The position numbers were made by a program, and so were the translations under genes. 64,000 nt of DNA from assembly GCF_014639235.1 (NCBI RefSeq), contig NZ_BMFU01000004.1:427222-491221 (forward strand), in the 5' to 3' direction. Under the pieces are notes generated by a model. The model worked only from the letters and a program-made list of their open reading frames with translations, was not told where the DNA came from and made no database searches. The stretch is from Paenibacillus silvae (GTDB taxonomy: Bacteria > Bacillota > Bacilli > Paenibacillales > Paenibacillaceae). This document shows positions 1-6,835 of the stretch, one piece after another (positions within the stretch are counted from its first letter, which is position 1; each line of letters opens with the position of its first letter).

Positions 1-155
1 AGAGGATACAGCAATCACTCGACAAGCTGGGATATCAGTTGCTGACCTTCAGGGCAGAGTCTTGGCCTGCAGGGCAGGAGGCTGGGGCAGAGCGAACCGT
101 GACCGCAGCAGACTACAGCCCTGAGCGATATAAAGGGGTTGATTTCAAAGTATGA
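1..155 (+). CDS. C-terminal fragment of a FliK/YlqG-like protein (5' truncated by window)
   Basis: An open frame enters from the left edge (first full codon at base 3) and ends at TGA 153-155. It encodes about 50 residues that include LDKLGYQLLTF and end in YKGVDFKV. A helix-plus-strand tail of the form LxxLGYxLxxF is reminiscent of the end of the FliK hook-length-control domain, and B. subtilis ylqG sits in the same place before ylqH. The stop overlaps the start of the next gene (ATGA), so the two are translationally coupled. The next gene is an FlhB C-domain homologue, and FlhB and FliK are known partners, which fits the assignment. Only the tail is visible, so the name is tentative. Confidence 0.55.
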   Translation, partial: RIQQSLDKLGYQLLTFRAESWPAGQEAGAERTVTAADYSPERYKGVDFKV

Positions 156-463
156 AAGAGGAATCACCGCAGCCGGATTTGTTATCCAAAAAAGCAGTGG
201 CGTTAAAATATGTTCCCGGAGAAACCGAAGCGCCGGTTGTTGTAGCCAAAGGCCGTGGTAAAGTGGCCGAAGCTATTCTGGATAAAGCCAAGGAAAACGG
301 GGTTCCCGTGCAGGAGGATGCAGCACTCGTGGAAGTGCTCTCCAAGCTGGATCTGGATGAACAGATTCCAGCAGAGCTGTACCAGCTGGTGGCTGAGGTG
401 CTGACCTATGTGTACCGAGCAGACCGGCTTGCCTCTGGTCGTGATGAGGAGGAGACATGGTAG
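152..463 (+). CDS. ylqH: Stand-alone FlhB C-terminal-domain homologue (YlqH type)
   Basis: This 103-residue protein aligns over most of its length with the cytoplasmic C-terminal domain of FlhB encoded at 31407-32489: KKAVALKY here against HFAVALKY there, then APVVVAKG, IPAELYQLVAEVL and YVYRAD. It has no membrane segments. It begins just after the position of the FlhB self-cleavage motif, and the NPTH residues are absent, so it cannot autocleave as FlhB does. Such proteins (FlhX/YlqH) exist in many Firmicutes and resemble the substrate-specificity switch of flagellar type III export. The start overlaps the upstream stop by 4 bases, and the 3' end overlaps yraN by 7 bases. Its physiological role is not established. 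Confidence 0.85.
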   Translation: MKEESPQPDLLSKKAVALKYVPGETEAPVVVAKGRGKVAEAILDKAKENGVPVQEDAALVEVLSKLDLDEQIPAELYQLVAEVLTYVYRADRLASGRDEEETW

Positions 464-855
464 ACTCAGGGTCAGGTGAGAAGTTGAATGGCAAGCTGAC
501 TCGTCAGCAGAAGGGTCGAATTGGAGAAGAACAGGCTTGCCGCTGGTTAGAGCAGCACCAGTATCGTATCCTTCAACGAAACTGGCGCTGCCGCAGCGGA
601 GAAGTGGATATCATCGCATCTCATGGCGATTTGTTAATTTTTGTCGAAGTTCGAAGCCGCAGTTCACATGCTGCATTCGGGACTCCGCAGGAGTCTGTCG
701 ATCAGCGCAAAATGCAGCAGGTGCGATCCACCGCCGCCGTTTACATACAAATGACCGGAGAGCATGCTTGTCAGATTCGCTTTGATGTCATTGCTGTGAT
801 GATGAGCTCCAAGGGTGAGATTATATCCGTTAATCATGTAGAGAACGCATTTTAA
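457..855 (+). CDS. yraN: YraN/UPF0102 family endonuclease-like protein
   Basis: A 132-residue protein of the UPF0102 (YraN) family, which has a restriction-endonuclease-like fold. The family signature is visible: RIGEEQACRWL near the N terminus, then NWRCRSGEVDII and LLIFVEVRSR, where the D and ExR/K residues correspond to the PD-(D/E)xK-type metal site. The ATG at 457 overlaps the end of ylqH by 7 bases; a GAGGAGG ribosome binding site lies inside ylqH just upstream. Biochemical function is not settled for the family. It closes the small cluster that begins left of the window and is followed by a hairpin terminator. Confidence 0.9.
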   Translation: MVDSGSGEKLNGKLTRQQKGRIGEEQACRWLEQHQYRILQRNWRCRSGEVDIIASHGDLLIFVEVRSRSSHAAFGTPQESVDQRKMQQVRSTAAVYIQMTGEHACQIRFDVIAVMMSSKGEIISVNHVENAF

Positions 856-879
856 GCTTGTATAATTAACAAATGACAG

Positions 880-931
880 AAAAGATGGGACTTCAGATAT
901 CGAAGGAGATATCTAAGGCTCATCTTTTTTT
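880..931 (+). terminator. Rho-independent terminator after yraN
   Basis: AAAAGATGGGAC..AGATATC pairs with GATATCT..GCTCATCTTTT through an imperfect stem of about 20 pairs, with AGATATC/GATATCT perfect next to a GAAGGA loop. A run of T residues follows (924-931). Confidence 0.8.
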
Positions 932-992
932 GTTGGATGGGTGGGATTATAGGGGATAAGAGGATCATCAAGGTCTGTACTTTGAGTCGGTT

Positions 993-1022
993 TTGAATCT
1001 CGGCAGTAGAAGCGTGTATAAT
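993..1022 (+). promoter_or_regulatory. SigA promoter of the nitroreductase gene
   Basis: A TTGAAT -35 box (993-998) and a perfect TATAAT -10 box (1017-1022) are separated by 18 bases, about 45 bases upstream of the nitroreductase ATG. It lies directly after the yraN terminator, so the nitroreductase is probably transcribed alone. Confidence 0.75.
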
Positions 1023-1068
1023 GGAAGCTGTAACCTGCACGTATGATGTGGAGAGGGAGGCATGAGCC

Positions 1069-1620
1069 ATGAGTAAAGCGACGAACACAGGTAACGCAGT
1101 CCGGCATGCGATCCAGAGCCGGCGAACCGTCAAAAAGTTTAAAAATGAGGCTGTTCCGACGGAGCAGATTATAGATTTGCTCGATACAGCGGTTTGGGCG
1201 CCCAACCATAAATTGCGTGAGCCATGGAGATTTGTACTGTTTAGCGGCAAAGGACGTAAAAAGCTGGCAGAGGCCATTGAAGCCGAGATGGGCGAAGACA
1301 ACAAGTTTTCGGCCAATGTGCTGCAGGTGCCTTCCATTATGCTTGTTGTAATGGAGGAAGACCCGAGACAAGCGATTTGGGATGAGGATTTTGCTGCAGT
1401 CAGTGCGCTGGTTCAGAACTTTATGCTCGCGGCCTGGAGTGAAGAGATTGGCACGTTCTGGGTAACCAAACCATTTCTCTATGCACCCAAATTCCGTAAG
1501 GAGCTTGGTATCAAGGCCGGAGAGAAGATTATAGGCATGATCTATATGGGATACCCGGAGGTTGTTCCATCACCGAAAGAGCGCACACCAGCCAAGGACA
1601 AGCTGACTTTGTTTGAGTAA
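1069..1620 (+). CDS. Nitroreductase family protein (YdjA-like)
   Basis: A 183-residue FMN-dependent nitroreductase-fold protein. The N-terminal pattern AIQSRRTVKKF followed by WAPNHKLREPWRF is the FMN-binding signature of the family (RRSxRxF and APSxxNxQPW equivalents), in the version with an H/K insertion seen in YdjA-like members. The C-terminal IIGMIYMGYPE is the usual last strand. Members reduce nitro-compounds, quinones or enones with NAD(P)H; the substrate here cannot be read from sequence. The ATG at 1069 follows a GGAGAGGGAGG site. The gene is monocistronic by position, between its own promoter and a convergent hairpin. Confidence 0.88.
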   Translation: MSKATNTGNAVRHAIQSRRTVKKFKNEAVPTEQIIDLLDTAVWAPNHKLREPWRFVLFSGKGRKKLAEAIEAEMGEDNKFSANVLQVPSIMLVVMEEDPRQAIWDEDFAAVSALVQNFMLAAWSEEIGTFWVTKPFLYAPKFRKELGIKAGEKIIGMIYMGYPEVVPSPKERTPAKDKLTLFE

Positions 1621-1694
1621 CAACCTGTTTCAACGAGACGTTCTATGAATGGTATCCAAGTCTTGTTTGCTGGCATGGGATAAAAGCCTTTTTC

Positions 1695-1747
1695 AGGGCC
1701 GTATCAGACTCTTCATTAACATTTATGGAGAGCTCTCATACGGCTCT
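1695..1747. terminator. Shared hairpin between convergent nitroreductase and comM genes
   Basis: AGGGCCGTATCAGACTC at 1695-1711 pairs imperfectly with GAGAGCTCTCATACGGCTCT ending at 1747. The flanks are only moderately T-rich on either strand. The convergent gene arrangement makes a bidirectional terminator the likely role. Confidence 0.5.
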
Positions 1748-1776
1748 TTATGTTGGTCAAGCCGCATCCCGCAGTA

Positions 1777-3396
1777 TTAAAATAAATTCAGGTCTAACTG
1801 ACGATACTGTATTGCTTCCGCCACATGAGCGGTTTGAATCATTCCTTCATCATCCAGATCTGCGATCGTCTGGGCCATCTTCACAATTCGATCACGGGCA
1901 CGCATGCTAAGCTGAAGCGTAGTCAACGTTTCGTCTAACAGCTGCTCCGCCGTAGGCGGCAGGTGAATCTTTTTCCGTAAAAAGGTACCCGAGAGCTGAC
2001 TGTTCCAGCGAACCGGATGGTTCGCGTAACGTTTGGCCTGAATGGCATGGGCTGCAATTACTTTGCTTTGCATGTCAGCGGAGGAAGGAGAGACACCCGA
2101 CTTTCGCCAATCCCCCGGTGGAGGTACCTCGATCTGCAGGTCGATACGATCAAGCAGTGGACCCGAAATTCTGGCACGGTATGCTGCTACGCGAGCAGGA
2201 GTGCAGATGCAGCGCTGATTCTCACTCTGGGCTGATAAATATCCACAGGGACATGGATTCATCGAGCAGGCGAGCATGAACTGTGCAGGAAACGTGAATG
2301 CAGCTCTTGCACGACTGATTGTTACGGAGTGATCCTCAAGTGGTTGTCTGAGCACCTCCAGAACTTGACGCTGAAACTCGGGCAGCTCATCCAGAAATAA
2401 TATTCCGCGATGGGCAAGACTGACTTCTCCCGGCTTTGGAATGCCGCCGCCTCCAATCAGGCCGGATGCCGATATCGTGTGATGGGGCGAGCGGAACGGC
2501 CTGTCGGTAATCAGTCCTTGTGGTGCTTCTTTCAGTTGTCCGGCTGCGCTTAACACTTTGGTCACCTCGAGCGCTTCCTCTTCCGACAAAGGTGGCAAAA
2601 TCGTTGGCAGTCGCTTAATTAACATCGTTTTACCGGTACCAGGTGGACCAACCAGCATAATATTGTGCATTCCGGCAGCGGCAATCATTAGAGCACGTTT
2701 GACATGATGCTGTCCCAGTACATCGCTGTAGTCTTCAGAGGACAAAGAGGACGTTGTCTTGCCTTGATTCCATGGTGAACTGGACGGCACACAGCTTCGC
2801 AGATGATTATAATTTTTCAAGGTAATTGGCCCTGTACTGGCCATTTCCCCCATCATATTGCCCATATCGTTTTCCGGAGGACCTGGACTGTCTGTGAGGT
2901 CAGGTGCCAGGTCCTTCAGGTGACGCAGTCCGTAAATCTCGATTCCACGAATCAGACGAGCCTCCTGTACATTGTCGGAAGGTAATAGAACCGACGTGAA
3001 GCTCTGTCTCTTAGCCAGATCAACCATGGATAACATACCGGGCACAGAGCGAATGGAGCCATCCAGTGCGAGCTCCCCCAGCACCAGAGTGCGTTCACCT
3101 GGAGGAAGCACAAGCTGACCGCTGGTTGTAAGCAGAGCAATAGCAATGGCGAGGTCAAAGGAAGACCCTTCCTTACGCAGGTCAGCGGGAGCAAGATTAA
3201 TCGTAATGCGCTGCAAAGGATACTGGTATCCGCAGTTTTTAATCGCAGCACGAACTCGTTCAACGGCTTCACGGATCGCCGAATCAGGAAGTCCGATAAT
3301 TGAAGTCAATGGTAAACCATTCGACAGATCCGTTTCTACCTCAATTAATACGCCGTCAATACCATAGAGGCATGAGCTGTATAACTTTCCGTACAT
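1777..3396 (-). CDS. comM: ComM/YifB family Mg-chelatase-like AAA+ ATPase
   Basis: A 539-residue YifB/ComM protein. The N-terminal Lon-like ChlI domain (about residues 1-170) contains GLPLTSIIGLPD and DLRKEGSSFDLAIAIALL. The AAA+ domain has Walker A GPPGTGKTM (250-258), Walker B ILFLDEL (331-337) and the family hallmark CSMNPCPCG (376-384), followed by the C-terminal Mg-chelatase domain. In naturally competent bacteria ComM is a hexameric helicase that aids integration of transforming DNA. The frame opens upstream at a GTG (3414), but the ATG at 3396 is preferred because GAGGTG lies about 10 bases before it and the family starts with MYGK/MLAK. dprA, another recombination gene, lies 3.4 kb away. 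Confidence 0.9.
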   Translation of the reverse strand: MYGKLYSSCLYGIDGVLIEVETDLSNGLPLTSIIGLPDSAIREAVERVRAAIKNCGYQYPLQRITINLAPADLRKEGSSFDLAIAIALLTTSGQLVLPPGERTLVLGELALDGSIRSVPGMLSMVDLAKRQSFTSVLLPSDNVQEARLIRGIEIYGLRHLKDLAPDLTDSPGPPENDMGNMMGEMASTGPITLKNYNHLRSCVPSSSPWNQGKTTSSLSSEDYSDVLGQHHVKRALMIAAAGMHNIMLVGPPGTGKTMLIKRLPTILPPLSEEEALEVTKVLSAAGQLKEAPQGLITDRPFRSPHHTISASGLIGGGGIPKPGEVSLAHRGILFLDELPEFQRQVLEVLRQPLEDHSVTISRARAAFTFPAQFMLACSMNPCPCGYLSAQSENQRCICTPARVAAYRARISGPLLDRIDLQIEVPPPGDWRKSGVSPSSADMQSKVIAAHAIQAKRYANHPVRWNSQLSGTFLRKKIHLPPTAEQLLDETLTTLQLSMRARDRIVKMAQTIADLDDEGMIQTAHVAEAIQYRQLDLNLF

Positions 3397-3482
3397 AACA
3401 AAGAAACACCTCACTCGGGTAATCGGCTCCGCACAGGTCGGGCCGTTCTTCGAATTAAGGTGCTTCCTCAGCTTCTACTTGC

Positions 3483-3511
3483 ATTTTATAGAAAAGCGAT
3501 CAGAGCGTCAA
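3483..3511 (-). promoter_or_regulatory. SigA promoter of comM
   Basis: Read on the minus strand, TTGACG (-35, plus coordinates 3506-3511) and TAAAAT (-10, 3483-3488) are separated by 17 bases. The site is about 85 bases upstream of the comM ATG. Confidence 0.7.
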
Positions 3512-3696
3512 CCCGTCAGCATCAAGAGGTTGCTTGATTATATTTTATACAACTTAATTTATAATGATTTATTAGGTTTGTAAAATAATTTGTGCTCAAT
3601 TATTCTTCTTTTTATCTATTTTGTGATAAGATAGAGCCAAGGCATCTGAATCACTGTAAACTTAGGTGAAGCAGTTAGGATGGCCTTAGATCCAAT

Positions 3697-3716
3697 AATG
3701 CAATTTAATGTACATT
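3697..3716 (+). promoter_or_regulatory. Possible OhrR-type operator in the ohrR-like leader
   Basis: AATGCAATTTAATGTACATT is an imperfect dyad with a core similar to the TACAATT-AATTGTA palindromes bound by OhrR. It lies immediately upstream of the ribosome binding site of the ohrR-like gene, a position suited to autorepression. The match is loose. Confidence 0.3.
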
Positions 3717-3736
3717 AGGCAGGTGAGACAGACAAC

Positions 3737-4192
3737 ATGCAGACAGATCGTTTGAAGCTTGACAATCAATTATGCTTTGCCATATACGCTTGTTCACGTG
3801 AAATTACCAAGCTGTACCAGCCTTATCTCGAGGTACTGGGTGTAACGTATTCTCAGTATCTGGTTTTGATGGTATTGTGGGAGCGGCAGGAGTGTACGGT
3901 TAAGGAGATCGGTGAGGCGTTATACCTTGATTCAGGTACGTTGACACCTCTTCTGAAACGTTTGCAGGCAGCCGGACTCATCTATCGGGAGCGTTCTGCT
4001 CAGGACGAGCGTAAAGTATTAATTACGTTGACCGATACAGGACGTGAACTTAAAAATAAAGCGCTTAGCATCCCGGATGCCATTCAGGGAGATGCTTGTC
4101 TTAACAGCAATGAGTTTGAAGCACTGCTTGGACAGTTCAAAGGCTTGCTGGATAAAGTACACACAACCAATATGAATGCAGCCAAAAAATAA
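3737..4192 (+). CDS. ohrR: OhrR-like MarR-family organic-peroxide sensor/repressor
   Basis: A 151-residue MarR-family winged-helix regulator of the OhrR branch. The N terminus LKLDNQLCFAIYACSRE carries the reactive Cys (C13 here, equivalent to C15 of B. subtilis OhrR). Y27 and Y38 match the two tyrosines that contact it. The wing region YLDSGTLTPLLKRLQAAGLI and DERKVLITLT is typical. Peroxide oxidation of the Cys releases OhrR from DNA. A second cysteine at residue 19 is present. No ohr peroxidase gene is adjacent, so targets must lie elsewhere. The ATG at 3737 follows GCAGGTGAGA. A strong terminator follows, so the gene is monocistronic. Confidence 0.87.
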   Translation: MQTDRLKLDNQLCFAIYACSREITKLYQPYLEVLGVTYSQYLVLMVLWERQECTVKEIGEALYLDSGTLTPLLKRLQAAGLIYRERSAQDERKVLITLTDTGRELKNKALSIPDAIQGDACLNSNEFEALLGQFKGLLDKVHTTNMNAAKK

Positions 4193-4213
4193 TTGGAGCT
4201 GTCATTTCCACCG

Positions 4214-4243
4214 AACCTTAGCTGATTCAGCTGAGGTTTTTTT
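4214..4243 (+). terminator. Rho-independent terminator after ohrR-like gene
   Basis: AACCTTAGCTGA pairs with TCAGCTGAGGTT, with one G-T pair, followed by seven T residues ending at 4243. Confidence 0.9.
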
Positions 4244-4318
4244 CCATTAATATCCAAGCATTCACAAAAAGGGATCATATCCATATCAAAAAGCTGTCTA
4301 TTAACCATTACTTTTTTA

Positions 4319-4334
4319 AGGAAAGCGTTTTAAA
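4319..4334 (+). promoter_or_regulatory. CcpA cre-like site at the sucC promoter
   Basis: AGGAAAGCGTTTTAAA matches the Bacillus cre consensus WTGNAARCGNWWWCAW with two mismatches around the invariant central CG. It overlaps the expected -35 position of a TACAAT -10 box (4342-4347) that precedes sucC by about 95 bases. Carbon catabolite control of succinyl-CoA synthetase would be consistent; this is inferred from the motif alone. Confidence 0.45.
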
Positions 4335-4438
4335 AACATGTTACAATGAATTGGGTTTAAGTGAAAATAGTCAACATTTGTCTTTTGTTCGTCTACCAAC
4401 CCGCCTTGTTGCAGTCATGTTGATAGGAGGATTCGAGA

Positions 4439-5599
4439 ATGAATATCCATGAATATCAAGGAAAAGAAGTACTGAAACAGTATGGAGTTACCGTTCCAAA
4501 TGGAAAGGTTGCTTATACAGTCGATGAAGCGGTTGCGGCCGCAGAGGCACTGGGCAGTCCGGTGACTGTAGTTAAAGCGCAAATTCACGCAGGAGGCCGG
4601 GGTAAAGCTGGCGGTGTGAAAGTGGCAAAAAGCATCGACGAAGTGCGTGCCTATGCTTCCGAAATTTTGGGCAAAGTATTAGTAACCCATCAGACAGGAC
4701 CAGAAGGTAAAGAAGTGAAACGTCTTCTCATTGAAGAGGGCTGCGATATCCGCAAAGAGTATTATGTGGGTGTTGTGGTCGATCGTGCTACAGGTCGTGT
4801 AGTTATGATGGCTTCTGAAGAAGGCGGTACGGAGATTGAAGAAGTAGCTGAAGCTACACCTGAGAAAATTTTCAAAGAAGTTATTGACCCTGCAATCGGG
4901 TTGCAAGTGTTCCAGGCACGCAAGCTGGCTTACAGCATCAAAATTCCGAATGAGCTCGTGAATAAAGCTGTGAAGTTCATGCTGGCGCTGTACACGGCAT
5001 TTGTTGAAAAAGATTGCTCGATCGCCGAGATCAACCCGCTGGTTGTTACCGGAGATGGAAACGTTATCGCACTGGATGCAAAGCTGAATTTTGACTCCAA
5101 TGCTCTCTTCCGTCACAAGGATATTCAAGAGCTTCGTGACCTGGATGAGGAAGATGAAAAAGAAATCGAAGCTTCCAAATATGACCTCAGCTACATAGCG
5201 CTTGACGGCAACATCGGCTGTATGGTTAATGGTGCAGGACTTGCAATGGCGACGATGGATATCATCAAATATTATGGCGGCGATCCTGCCAACTTCCTTG
5301 ATGTTGGGGGCGGTGCGACCACAGAGAAAGTTACTGAAGCATTCAAGATTATTTTGTCTGATGCCAAAGTAGCCGGTATCTTTGTTAACATCTTCGGTGG
5401 TATCATGCGTTGTGATGTCATTGCCAACGGTGTAGTTGAAGCCGCGAAGCAGCTTGGACTGACCAAACCGCTGGTTGTTCGTCTTGAAGGAACTAACGTG
5501 GAACTCGGTAAACGCATTCTGGGTGAATCCGGCCTGAATATCGTTCCAGCTGATTCCATGGCCGATGGTGCACAGAAAATTGTGGCCCTCGTAAAATAA
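4439..5599 (+). CDS. sucC: Succinyl-CoA synthetase (ADP-forming) beta subunit
   Basis: A 386-residue beta subunit of succinate-CoA ligase, which makes ATP (or GTP) from succinyl-CoA in the TCA cycle with SucD. The N-terminal ATP-grasp domain begins MNIHEYQGKEVLKQYGV and includes VVKAQIHAGGRGKAGGVK. The C-terminal CoA-ligase domain has DGNIGCMVNGAGLAMATMD, FLDVGGGA, FVNIFGGIMRCD and VVRLEGTNVELG. Length is as usual for the family. The ATG at 4439 follows ATAGGAGGA. sucD follows 63 bases downstream, so the two form an operon. Confidence 0.97.
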   Translation: MNIHEYQGKEVLKQYGVTVPNGKVAYTVDEAVAAAEALGSPVTVVKAQIHAGGRGKAGGVKVAKSIDEVRAYASEILGKVLVTHQTGPEGKEVKRLLIEEGCDIRKEYYVGVVVDRATGRVVMMASEEGGTEIEEVAEATPEKIFKEVIDPAIGLQVFQARKLAYSIKIPNELVNKAVKFMLALYTAFVEKDCSIAEINPLVVTGDGNVIALDAKLNFDSNALFRHKDIQELRDLDEEDEKEIEASKYDLSYIALDGNIGCMVNGAGLAMATMDIIKYYGGDPANFLDVGGGATTEKVTEAFKIILSDAKVAGIFVNIFGGIMRCDVIANGVVEAAKQLGLTKPLVVRLEGTNVELGKRILGESGLNIVPADSMADGAQKIVALVK

Positions 5600-5662
5600 G
5601 TTCATTCCTTCGTACCGGAGCTGTCCGGGAATTGAAAAATAACCGTAAGGATGTGAAGCAAC

Positions 5663-6592
5663 GTGAGTATTTTGATCGATAAAAATACAAAAGTCATTAC
5701 GCAAGGCATTACGGGTTCAACGGGAATGTTCCACACGAAGGGCGCATTGGACTACGGAACCCAGATGGTAGGCGGTGTTACGCCAGGTAAAGGCGGAACC
5801 AATGTTGACATCACGCTGGAAGACGGTTCAGTAGTCAGCCTGCCGGTATTCAACACGGTGCAGGAAGCGAAGGAAGCTACTGGCGCAACAGCGAGCGTCA
5901 TTTACGTTCCTCCTGCATTTGCGGCGGATTCCATCATGGAAGCGGTTGACGCAGAACTGGATCTTGTCATCTGTATTACCGAAGGTATTCCTGTTCTTGA
6001 TATGGTCAAAGTGGATCGTTTCATGGAAGGAAAAAATACGGTATTGATCGGTCCTAACTGTCCAGGTGTGATTACACCGGGCGAGTGCAAGATCGGTATC
6101 ATGCCAGGATATATCCATATGCCAGGACACGTTGGTGTTGTTTCCCGTTCCGGAACACTGACGTACGAGGCTGTTCATCAGCTTACAACTCGTGGCATTG
6201 GTCAGTCTTCTGCGGTAGGGATTGGTGGAGACCCGGTTAAGGGTTCCGAGTTCATCGATATCCTGAAACGTTTCAATGAAGACCCTCAAACGCATGCTGT
6301 AATCATGATTGGTGAGATCGGTGGTACTGCGGAAGAGGATGCGGCCGAGTGGGTGGCAGCTAACATGACGAAACCGGTGGTTGGATTCATCGGTGGTGTT
6401 ACAGCGCCTCCAGGTAAACGTATGGGTCATGCGGGCGCAATTATCTCCGGCGGTAAAGGTACAGCCAAAGAGAAAATTGCGAAGCTCGAATCCTGCGGTA
6501 TCAAAGTCGCTCCAACACCAGCCGAAATGGGCTCCACTTTGGTAAGTGTGCTTGAAGAACGCGGCATTTTGAATCTGTGCACGACACATTAA
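5663..6592 (+). CDS. sucD: Succinyl-CoA synthetase alpha subunit
   Basis: A 309-residue alpha subunit. The N-terminal Rossmann CoA-binding domain begins SILIDKNTKVITQGITGSTG, with TPGKGG further on. PNCPGVI and the active-site region KRMGHAGAIISGG (phosphorylated His about residue 256) are present. Translation starts at GTG 5663 behind a weak AGGATGTGAAG site; no better start exists, because the family N terminus begins exactly here. It ends the sucCD operon, before a strong terminator. Confidence 0.96.
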   Translation: MSILIDKNTKVITQGITGSTGMFHTKGALDYGTQMVGGVTPGKGGTNVDITLEDGSVVSLPVFNTVQEAKEATGATASVIYVPPAFAADSIMEAVDAELDLVICITEGIPVLDMVKVDRFMEGKNTVLIGPNCPGVITPGECKIGIMPGYIHMPGHVGVVSRSGTLTYEAVHQLTTRGIGQSSAVGIGGDPVKGSEFIDILKRFNEDPQTHAVIMIGEIGGTAEEDAAEWVAANMTKPVVGFIGGVTAPPGKRMGHAGAIISGGKGTAKEKIAKLESCGIKVAPTPAEMGSTLVSVLEERGILNLCTTH

Positions 6593-6670
6593 TCCTGTTC
6601 CGTTATAATAGAAGAAACGGCTTGGAAATCGTTTATTTCTGCAACCGTTAATTCAGGAAACGGTAAAGGT

Positions 6671-6713
6671 AAGCAACCTTTTGTCCTTACAAGGGACAAA
6701 AGGTTGCTTTTTT
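6671..6713 (+). terminator. Rho-independent terminator of the sucCD operon
   Basis: AAGCAACCTTTTGTCC pairs with GGGACAAAAGGTTGCTT almost perfectly, followed by six T residues. Confidence 0.95.
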
Positions 6714-6756
6714 GCGTTTATTTTGAATAAGAAATTCGTTTTGTAAAGCCCTACAG

Positions 6757-6772
6757 GTGTAAACGCTTGCAA
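6757..6772 (+). promoter_or_regulatory. CcpA cre-like site overlapping the dprA -35 box
   Basis: The core TGTAAACGCTTGCA matches the cre consensus TGNAARCGNWWWCA at all but one position (a G in the WWW part). It overlaps the TTGCAA -35 box assigned to dprA, a location that would repress. Confidence 0.5.
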
Positions 6773-6795
6773 TTTATCGAAACTTATCACACAAT
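6767..6795 (+). promoter_or_regulatory. Probable SigA promoter of dprA
   Basis: TTGCAA (6767-6772) and CACAAT (6790-6795) are 17 bases apart, about 40 bases upstream of the dprA ATG. The -10 box deviates from consensus, so the promoter is moderate. Confidence 0.5.
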
Positions 6796-6835
6796 ATGAG
6801 GGGAGTTTTTCTCTCCTCCATGGGAGGTAAACAAG

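Larger units (their letters stand above)
3397..3736. other. Divergent intergenic region between comM and ohrR-like gene
   Basis: 340 bases, AT-rich in the middle, hold the comM promoter on the minus strand and the leader of the ohrR-like gene on the plus strand. On the plus strand I see a TATAAT at 3560-3565 without a well-spaced -35 box. An AT-rich imperfect dyad at 3548-3563 (TACAACTTAATTTATA) and another at 3697-3716 recall OhrR-type operators. No ORF with a ribosome binding site was found. Confidence 0.6.

Noticed and set aside
4679..5704. 341-codon minus-strand open frame opposite sucC
   Set aside because: It lies fully antisense to a clear sucC, has no ribosome binding site and reads as the complement of well-conserved codons.
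5828..6589. 253-codon minus-strand frame opposite sucD
   Set aside because: Antisense shadow of sucD; composition (Cys/His/Arg/Thr-rich) is typical of a mirrored coding strand.
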